Source: Chloroflexales bacterium
Lineage (GTDB): Bacteria; Chloroflexota; Chloroflexia; Chloroflexales; Chloroflexaceae
Direction of reading: 5' to 3'
Length of the DNA stretch: 5,698 nucleotides
Assembly (NCBI GenBank): GCA_013336035.1
Contig: JAAXUL010000558.1
Location: 1 to 5,698 of the forward strand
Shown: in pieces, positions 1 through 4,197 of the stretch
Numbering within the stretch: the first letter of the stretch is position 1
Layout: the number at the start of each line of letters is the position of its first letter
Translations under genes and position numbers: made by a program
Notes under the pieces: generated by a model
Databases searched by the model: none
Told to the model about the DNA's origin: nothing
What the model saw: the letters and a program-made list of their open reading frames with translations, nothing else

Positions 1-209
1 CCCAGGGCGGCGATCAGCAGACGGCGACGGGCCTGGAGGGCGGCCAGCTCCGCGCGCTCCCCCGCGCTGCGCTTGGCGATCGCCCGGAGGGCAGCGATCC
101 GCGTGTCAGTGCGGCTCAGATCCGCGGTACGCCCCTCTGGCGTCAGGGCGTTGATTTCCGCCTCCAGCGCGGCCAGCTCTGGGTGGGGTGCCGAGTGTGC
201 GGTGCTCAT
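1..209 (-). CDS. Small helical protein of unknown function, 3' end outside window
   Basis: I do not recognise this protein. An open frame starts at ATG 209-207 and runs off the left edge with no stop, giving 69 visible codons. The start is chosen because a good Shine-Dalgarno sequence (GAGGAAG) ends a few bases before it and because the upstream gene stops only 7 nt away, so translational coupling is likely. The visible protein (begins MSTAHSAPHPELAALEAE) is rich in Ala, Leu, Glu and Arg with heptad-like spacing, which suggests a long amphipathic helix or coiled coil. No signal peptide or membrane segment is visible. Its place as third gene of the cluster suggests a role with the membrane protein before it, but that is inference only. 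Confidence 0.65.
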   Translation of the reverse strand, partial: MSTAHSAPHPELAALEAEINALTPEGRTADLSRTDTRIAALRAIAKRSAGERAELAALQARRRLLIAAL

Positions 210-216
210 GTCTTCC

Positions 217-1245
217 TCACTGGCTTGGTGGAGCGATGCGCTCGAGTGCCCAGGTGCCGTCGGCTGTAGGTCGCGCCAGGTAGCCCTGCTGCAGGCTGGC
301 GCTGCGGGCCTGTAGCGTGAAGGCGAAGGGGACGGTCAGGATCCGCAGGGCGTTCTCATTCTTGTCGACGTCGATGCGGAGCACACGGTCATCCTCGCCG
401 CCCAGGTTGCCGAGCGCGAACTCCTGGCGGGGTTCGCCGACGGCATTTCCAGCCTCGTCGAGGGCGACTGACCACACCGCGCCGACGCGCGCGAGCCCGT
501 ACAAGAGCCGCTTCTGGTCGTCGACCTTCACCACGGCCAGGCCGAGGGCGTCCACGCCCTCCTTGACCGTCACCGCGGCCTTATCTTTGACGCTGACGCG
601 GCTCAACCGCCCCACCTCGCTGGTGGGCCCAGAGCCCGCTACAGAGCTTACATACAGCAGATTGGTGTCGCAGTCAAATGCGAGGCCCATCACCCCAAAT
701 GGGTTGCGCTCGCTTGGCGGCGCGGCCCCCTCGAGCGTGAGGTAGGAGGTAAACACGCCGGTCGCGCTCTGGAGCACCCAGAGGGTATTGGCGCCGACGG
801 GCGGGTTGTCGACCAGGCTGGTGCGCGGCACAGGGCCGGCGTAGATATTCCCCTCGCCATCAGAGACCACCGGGCCGAGCCAGCCGGCATCATCCCAGGT
901 GCCATTCGGGTGCTGGAAGCCCTGGCCGCCGCGCGCGGGGTCGAGCAGCACAAGCCCCATGCGCTCGGGGACGCTGCTCGACGCGACGACGCCGCCACGA
1001 AAGCCATACGTGGGGTCGGTGGTGAACGCAGGGAAGCCGCGGCAGCTCTCGACGTCGGTCAGTGTCGGCGCCTGGGGGCCGCGGAGCGCCTGTACGGCGA
1101 AGAAGATGAGCGCGATCGCGACGCCGATGCCGGCGACGACTCCGAGGCCGATGAGGAGCGTCGTTTTTGCGCTCGTCGGCGCGGCCGTGGGCGTGGCTGC
1201 CCTGCCGCGAGGGGTCTGTTTGGCGGGCCGGATCTGCCTGGCCAT
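217..1245 (-). CDS. Single-pass membrane protein with propeller-like extracytoplasmic domain
   Basis: This is an intact 342-residue protein of unknown function. The first 27 residues are basic and Pro/Ala-rich. Residues about 28-54 form one strong hydrophobic helix, with positive charges before it, so the large C-terminal part should lie outside the cytoplasm. That part has repeated strand-turn pieces such as VVSDGEGNIYAG (about 127-138), VMGLAFDCDTNLLYVSS (about 185-201) and VLRIDVDKNENALRIL, which resemble blades of a beta-propeller of the NHL/SMP-30 kind; the family is not certain. The only two Cys seen, 68 and 192, both lie in the outer domain and could form a disulfide. The start at 1245 has an AGGAG (1256-1260) about 10 nt upstream and lies 4 nt after the stop of the damaged gene before it, so the two were co-transcribed. 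No catalytic motif was seen. Confidence 0.85.
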   Translation of the reverse strand: MARQIRPAKQTPRGRAATPTAAPTSAKTTLLIGLGVVAGIGVAIALIFFAVQALRGPQAPTLTDVESCRGFPAFTTDPTYGFRGGVVASSSVPERMGLVLLDPARGGQGFQHPNGTWDDAGWLGPVVSDGEGNIYAGPVPRTSLVDNPPVGANTLWVLQSATGVFTSYLTLEGAAPPSERNPFGVMGLAFDCDTNLLYVSSVAGSGPTSEVGRLSRVSVKDKAAVTVKEGVDALGLAVVKVDDQKRLLYGLARVGAVWSVALDEAGNAVGEPRQEFALGNLGGEDDRVLRIDVDKNENALRILTVPFAFTLQARSASLQQGYLARPTADGTWALERIAPPSQ

Positions 1246-1249
1246 GGGA

Positions 1250-2820
1250 TCAGGGCTCCTTCACAGGGACAAAGCGCGGGCCGGCCGAGCACGGCCAGAC
1301 CTCGGGGACGAAGATGCCGTTTTTCAGCACGGAGTCGGCCCAGCACGCGGCGCGCTCCTGGTTTGGCATCTGCGGAACATACCACAGCACCGTAACAGCC
1401 CCCTCCAGCGGCTCGGGGTTGGGCTCGATGAACTGCTGGGGGCCCTGGTGATAGTCCTCCTGGCAGCAGTCGCCGATCGAGGGGAGATCGCTCGCGCCCT
1501 CCTCTGGCTTCGCGCGCGTGAGGTAGACAAAGGCGTTGTCCGGCCGGCTCCCGGCGTTGGGCTGCAGCTCCCAGCGGTTTCCTAGAGGCCCCAGGCGCAG
1601 CTGCGCCCCGTCCGGGCTAAGGGCCTCCTGCGCCTCTGGGGGCAGCCACCGCTCCTGGGAGAGGCGCTGCCAGGTTGCACCCTCCCAGCGCTCGGTGACG
1701 TGGCCCTCGCCGGCGAGCGCGATACGGAAGATCGGGCGGTAGACCCCCTGGGTGCCGCAGCCGCGGCCCTTGCTGATGCCGAGCATCTCCCACGTCCCGT
1801 CCGCGTAGAAGGCGAAGCGGTTGGTGTAGGAGTAGTTGCAGGGCACCGGCCAGAGCTCGGAGCGGAACTCCTGGCTGATGCTGACGCCGATCTCCTTCCC
1901 GCCTTCGGTGATCGGCTCGACGACCGGCGGGGCGAACGGCACGACCGCGGCCTGTGAGAAGACCGGCTTCGCCGACGGCGTCGGCGAAGCCGGCAGCCTG
2001 GCCATTGGCACCAGGGTAGCGAACGTGCCAGTCGACAATCTTCAGCGAGTCGGCTACCGGCTGGCCCTTGAACTGCGCCGCGCGCACCTCGAGGCCGTCC
2101 GACGAGGTGAGCAGGTAGCTGAGCGTCCAGTCGCCCCAGGTCAGTGTTTCCGGCGTGTCACAGAGCCTTGGCGACGACGGCGTTCTGCACGCTGGTCTCG
2201 GTGACCCGACGGCCGCTTGAGGCGGCAAGATCTGTCCACTGCACGCCGACCACGGCCAGGTCGACCAGGTCGGTGACCGCCCAGAGCGCGCGCTCGCCCC
2301 AACGGAAGACCGGGGCGACGCAGAGGTGCCGCGAGCGGTCGCAGCTCGTCCCGCCGAGGGCCGTCTTTGTCGCCTCCATCGTGGCCATCTCCGCCGGCGG
2401 CACCATCTGCAGCTGCTGCTGCACCTCGGGTGTGGCGCGCGCGATGGCCACCGCCAGCTTGGCGAGGTGCTCGGGGATCTCGGGCTGGCTGTCCGGGAGC
2501 GAGGTGACTGCGCGGACGCTCTGGGCGGCGCGGTCGACCAGGACGGTCGTCGTCGTATTGGTCGGGTAGGTGTAGAGCTGAACGGTGGTGCAGCCGCTTC
2601 CACAGCCCGTGGGCTCGCCGGTGGGCTGGTCGCTGGTGCGCGTTGGTCGGACGACCATGACCTCGGTGAGCAGCGGGTCACCGCTGCCCGTCGTGATCGC
2701 CGTGCGGACTCGGTCGTCTCGGAGGGCCAGCGCGGCCGCCTGCTTGCCCGCCTCGTCGAGCGGGACCAGGTTGACGACCGGCGGGTCGGTGGCGAGCGCC
2801 TCGGGGGTCTGACAAGTTGT
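1250..2820 (-). pseudogene. Degenerate copper-amine-oxidase-like protein, broken by two frame changes
   Basis: Three reading frames join into one protein of roughly 520 residues. Frame A runs from about 2820 to a TGA at 2158-2160, frame B from about 2160 to 1980, and frame C from about 1970 to the TGA at 1250-1252. The order follows bacterial copper amine oxidases: an N-terminal helical piece (PLDEAGKQAAALALRDDRVR), an N3-like domain (VQLYTYPTNTTTTVLVD, then QPEIPEHLAKLAV), and a catalytic-like domain with TWGDWTLSYLL, DGLEVRAAQFKG and CNYSYTNRFAFYADG. CNYSY sits where the family has its topaquinone Tyr in Asn-Tyr-Asp/Glu-Tyr. The Asp/Glu is Ser here. The His-x-His copper pair expected about 30 residues later is replaced by VYRPIFRI, and the third copper His near the C-terminus (LWYVPQMP) is also missing, so catalysis is unlikely. 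Frame A has no ATG, GTG or TTG between the stop at 2839-2841 and the internal ATG at 2658. A non-catalytic CAO-fold protein that decayed recently is the best reading. Sequencing errors or a recoded gene are alternatives. Confidence 0.72.
1963..1993. repeat. Perfect 31-nt palindrome at the second frame change
   Basis: CCGGCTTCGCCGACG (1963-1977) is the exact reverse complement of CGTCGGCGAAGCCGG (1979-1993), around the single base G1978. This gives 15-bp arms with no mismatch. It lies inside coding sequence, exactly where the reading of the amine-oxidase-like protein passes from ...GFADAVG (frame B) to PVFSQAAVVPF (frame C). It is not followed by a T-run on either strand, so it is not a typical terminator. 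Confidence 0.9.
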
Positions 2821-2823
2821 CAG
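2809..2823. promoter_or_regulatory. Palindromic operator-like site CTGACAAGTTGTCAG, copy 1
   Basis: This is a perfect inverted repeat, with 7-bp arms around G2816. The same site recurs at 2855-2869. Perfect short palindromes duplicated upstream of a regulator gene are typical dimeric repressor sites. No binding protein can be named from the sequence. Confidence 0.5.
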
Positions 2824-2830
2824 CGCCTCT

Positions 2831-2850
2831 TTGTTCAGTCAGGACAATAC
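2831..2850. promoter_or_regulatory. TTGTTC-n5-GGACAA operator-like element, copy 1
   Basis: TTGTTC and GGACAA form an imperfect inverted repeat (5 of 6 pairs) around AGTCA, followed by TAC. The element is repeated at 2877-2896 and again, with two changes, at 2962-2981. The half-site TTGTC/TTGTT also occurs in the neighbouring palindrome, but in the opposite arrangement, so one regulator may read both. Confidence 0.45.
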
Positions 2851-2854
2851 GGGT

Positions 2855-2869
2855 CTGACAAGTTGTCAG
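2855..2869. promoter_or_regulatory. Palindromic operator-like site CTGACAAGTTGTCAG, copy 2
   Basis: It is identical to the site at 2809-2823, with 7-bp arms around one central base, and lies 52 bp upstream of the -35 box of the antirepressor promoter. Confidence 0.5.
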
Positions 2870-2876
2870 CGCCCCT

Positions 2877-2896
2877 TTGTTCAGTCAGGACAATAC
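2877..2896. promoter_or_regulatory. TTGTTC-n5-GGACAA operator-like element, copy 2
   Basis: All 20 bases are identical to copy 1 at 2831-2850. It ends 25 bp upstream of the -35 box of the rightward promoter. Confidence 0.45.
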
Positions 2897-2921
2897 GTTA
2901 GGGTTGCGCGTGTGTCGCTGA

Positions 2922-2950
2922 TTGACGTGAGCAAACAGACGTGCTACAGT
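2922..2950 (+). promoter_or_regulatory. Sigma70-type promoter of the antirepressor-like gene
   Basis: TTGACG at 2922-2927 (5 of 6 to the -35 consensus) and TACAGT at 2945-2950 (4 of 6 to the -10 consensus) are separated by exactly 17 bp. The expected transcription start is near 2957, 38 bp before the chosen ATG. The third operator-like element starts about 5 bp after that point. Confidence 0.65.
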
Positions 2951-2961
2951 AGGGCTCTGCG

Positions 2962-2981
2962 TTGTTCACTCAGGACAAGAC
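2962..2981. promoter_or_regulatory. Third operator-like element, just downstream of the promoter
   Basis: TTGTTCACTCAGGACAAGAC matches 18 of 20 bases of the two upstream copies. It covers about +5 to +24 relative to the expected transcription start, a position from which a bound repressor would block transcription. This argues that the TTG at 2962 belongs to a DNA site and is not a start codon. Confidence 0.5.
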
Positions 2982-2994
2982 ACCGAGGAGCCAG

Positions 2995-3885
2995 ATGAGC
3001 GGCCCTACTGATCCTCCGAGCACCGGACGCACTTCCAACGATGTCCCCCTCGTGAACCCGACCGAGCAGCTCCCCATCACCCTGTTCGATGAGGTGGTCC
3101 TGGCGATCCGCCTGGCTGATGGCCGTATCTACTTGTCTGTCTCTGAGATGAGCGCGATCATCGACTCGCTACCCGAGTCTCAGCTTCGACGGATTCGTCG
3201 GAATGAGATCCTCGCGTCGGGCCTGGTGCGCGCCGTCATTACGACGAGCGCTGGGGAACGGGAGCACTATTTCCTCCTGCTCGATCTGTTCTCTGTGTGG
3301 CTGCTGGGGGTCACGCCGAAGAAGACGAAGGCGAAGGAGCACATCCTGCAGCGGATCGCGCACCTCCGCAGCTACCTGGTTGCTGAGGTCTCGGCCGCGT
3401 TCAACCGGCTGATGGGTTTTCCCCAGGGCTCCAGCAGGGAGATCGAGGATCTCCGTGACCTTGACCGCATTGACCGCGTCGTGAGCAACGCTGAACTCCT
3501 CGCTGAGCAGGTGCGCGACCTGCAGGAGCGGCAGCGCGAGTTCGACACGGGCATGAACCGCGCCCGCCAGGCGTGGCGCGATCTCGACGCACGACTCCGC
3601 GCCGTGGAGAACCGCACGATTGAGCCCATCACCGACGCGCAGCGCGGCTATCTCTACACGCTTGTCCAAGCCTGGGGAAAAGCTCGCGCCGAACGTGAGC
3701 CCGAGTCGAAGCGCAACCCCTACGCGTCGTGCTGGGCCAGCTTGAAGGCCCGGTTCCGGCTGAGTCGCTATGAGGATCTGCCGCTGAGCGAATACGCCAA
3801 CGCAGTGGCATTTGTCCGAGGGGCGTACCGCCAGCTGACCGGCGAGGATCTTGATATTCCTGAGCAGACAAGCCTTGATCTGTGA
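2995..3885 (+). CDS. Phage antirepressor-like regulator (P22_AR_N and ORF6C-like domains)
   Basis: This is a 296-residue protein. Residues about 26-135 (from LPITLFDEVVLAIRLADGR through SQLRRIRRNEIL to LLDLFSVWLLGV and the Lys/Arg-rich stretch after it) match the pattern of phage antirepressor N-terminal domains of the P22_AR_N kind. Residues about 140-205 are charged and helical, probably a coiled coil (SNAELLAEQVRDLQERQ). Residues about 205-280 (PITDAQRGYLYTLVQ, then NPYASCWASLKARFRLSRY) resemble the ORF6C domain. Such proteins are soluble and act by binding a repressor or DNA; the partner here is unknown. The ATG at 2995 is preferred over the in-frame TTG at 2962 because AGGAG (2986-2990) sits 4 nt before it and the TTG lies in an operator-like element. 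The spacing is slightly short. Expression is probably controlled by the repeated sites upstream. The gene runs convergent to the tnpB remnant. Confidence 0.8.
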   Translation: MSGPTDPPSTGRTSNDVPLVNPTEQLPITLFDEVVLAIRLADGRIYLSVSEMSAIIDSLPESQLRRIRRNEILASGLVRAVITTSAGEREHYFLLLDLFSVWLLGVTPKKTKAKEHILQRIAHLRSYLVAEVSAAFNRLMGFPQGSSREIEDLRDLDRIDRVVSNAELLAEQVRDLQERQREFDTGMNRARQAWRDLDARLRAVENRTIEPITDAQRGYLYTLVQAWGKARAEREPESKRNPYASCWASLKARFRLSRYEDLPLSEYANAVAFVRGAYRQLTGEDLDIPEQTSLDL

Positions 3886-3896
3886 CGGCACGACTG

Positions 3897-4060
3897 GTCA
3901 AGAACCCAGCGCTAAAGCTGCTGGGCTTGTGCTTGCTCCTCCTGCGTAGCAGGCGCAGCACGATAGGCCGTCTGACTTGCGGCCCTCAACGCGATATTCA
4001 CGGCAGCGTTCGTATCGGCGGCAGCGGTATGGCCGCACGAGAGGCAACGAAAATGGGCCT
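3897..4060 (-). ncRNA. Possible omega RNA (reRNA) of the tnpB element
   Basis: TnpB elements of the IS200/IS605 group make a guide RNA that overlaps the 3' end of tnpB and ends at the right end of the element. Here that would be the minus-strand RNA ending near 3897, after the stem at 3905-3925 and the bases TTCTTGAC. The next bases (minus strand from 3896 down) would then be the guide and would match the insertion site. Neither end can be set from the sequence, and the 4060 limit is only a placeholder from usual lengths. The assignment rests on gene family knowledge. Confidence 0.3.
3905..3925. repeat. Stem-loop at the tnpB stop codon
   Basis: CCCAGC (3905-3910) pairs with GCTGGG (3920-3925), and the pairing continues with one bulge (GCT with AGC) toward a very small loop. 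It spans the tnpB stop (3912-3914). On the minus strand it is followed by TTCTT, a weak T-run. It may be the right-end hairpin of the IS605-type element, the last stem of its guide RNA, or a terminator between two convergent genes. Confidence 0.45.
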
Positions 4061-4115
4061 GATCAACCCGATTGGCCTTCTCGCAATGCCCGCACACGGC
4101 ACAGGTGCGGCTGGT
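3912..4115 (-). pseudogene. tnpB: tnpB C-terminus (IS200/IS605 family), 3' exon of a split gene
   Basis: The last 67 codons of a TnpB/OrfB RNA-guided nuclease. TSRTCAVCGH opens a zinc ribbon with Cys at fragment positions 5, 8, 24 and 27 (CAVC and CLSC), followed by HTAAADTNAAVNIALRAA, which holds the RuvC-III Asp (position 34). A Gln/Ala-rich tail ends at TAG 3912-3914. All four Cys and the Asp are kept, so the piece is not decayed. The codon for the first Thr directly follows the 3' end of the group II intron, so the gene is cut in phase 0 and splicing would restore it. The rest of tnpB, with RuvC I and II, should lie beyond the right edge past the 5' end of the intron. It faces the antirepressor gene tail to tail, 26 bp apart. 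It is listed as a pseudogene because only a fragment is visible and it is interrupted. Confidence 0.85.
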
Positions 4116-4190
4116 GTCGGGTAGCAGGGCGGCGTTGCCGCCGCCCCGCCCCCTAAGAACTGTACGGGCCAGTTTCCCGGCATACAGCTC
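4116..4190 (-). ncRNA. Group II intron domains V and VI
   Basis: Domain V is 34 nt (minus strand 4190-4157). A 10-bp lower helix is closed by G4190-C4157 and contains the AGC triad at 4189-4187. A two-base bulge follows (CC, 4168-4167), then a 4-bp upper helix with a GAAA tetraloop. After the linker TTA comes domain VI (4153-4119): three G-C pairs, one bulged A at 4122, then 12 pairs closed by a GCAA tetraloop (4138-4135). The bulged A, 6 nt before the last intron base, is the expected branch point. Every part fits the standard fold. Confidence 0.93.
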
Positions 4191-4197
4191 AAGCCGT

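Larger units (their letters stand above)
2805..2850. repeat. 46-bp direct repeat, copy 1
   Basis: The unit starts GGGTCTGACAAGTTGTCAG and ends TTGTTCAGTCAGGACAATAC. It abuts copy 2 directly and differs from it at one base in 46 (GCGCCTC here, GCGCCCC in copy 2). Each unit holds a perfect palindrome and an imperfect inverted repeat, which suggests protein binding sites. On the minus strand the first bases fall in the 5' end of the broken amine-oxidase-like reading frame. Confidence 0.95.
2851..2896. repeat. 46-bp direct repeat, copy 2
   Basis: This is the second unit, 45 of 46 bases identical to the first with no base between them. Its right end is 25 bp before the -35 box of the rightward promoter. 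The period of 46 bp is about 4.4 helical turns, so equivalent sites in the two units lie on different faces of the DNA. Confidence 0.95.

Noticed and set aside
899..1585. A long open frame on the plus strand opposite the membrane protein and the broken gene
   Set aside because: It crosses two well-supported minus-strand genes, has no Shine-Dalgarno sequence or known motif, and its residue mix is that of an antisense GC-rich frame.
1617..2681. A 354-codon minus-strand frame as an independent gene
   Set aside because: Most of it is Arg/Ser/Pro-rich antiframe sequence. Only its middle part (about 2160 to 1980) carries homologous-looking protein, and that belongs to the broken amine-oxidase-like gene.
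2805..2896. Two 46-bp repeats as a CRISPR array
   Set aside because: The units touch with no spacers, there are only two, and no cas gene is visible.
2962..2994. TTG at 2962 as start of the antirepressor-like protein
   Set aside because: It lies in the third copy of an operator-like element and close to the expected transcription start. The ATG at 2995 has an AGGAG before it, and the conserved domain begins well after it.
3905..3925. A strong rho-independent terminator between the convergent genes
   Set aside because: The stem has a bulge and almost no loop, and the T-run is weak on one side and absent on the other. It is kept only as a stem-loop.
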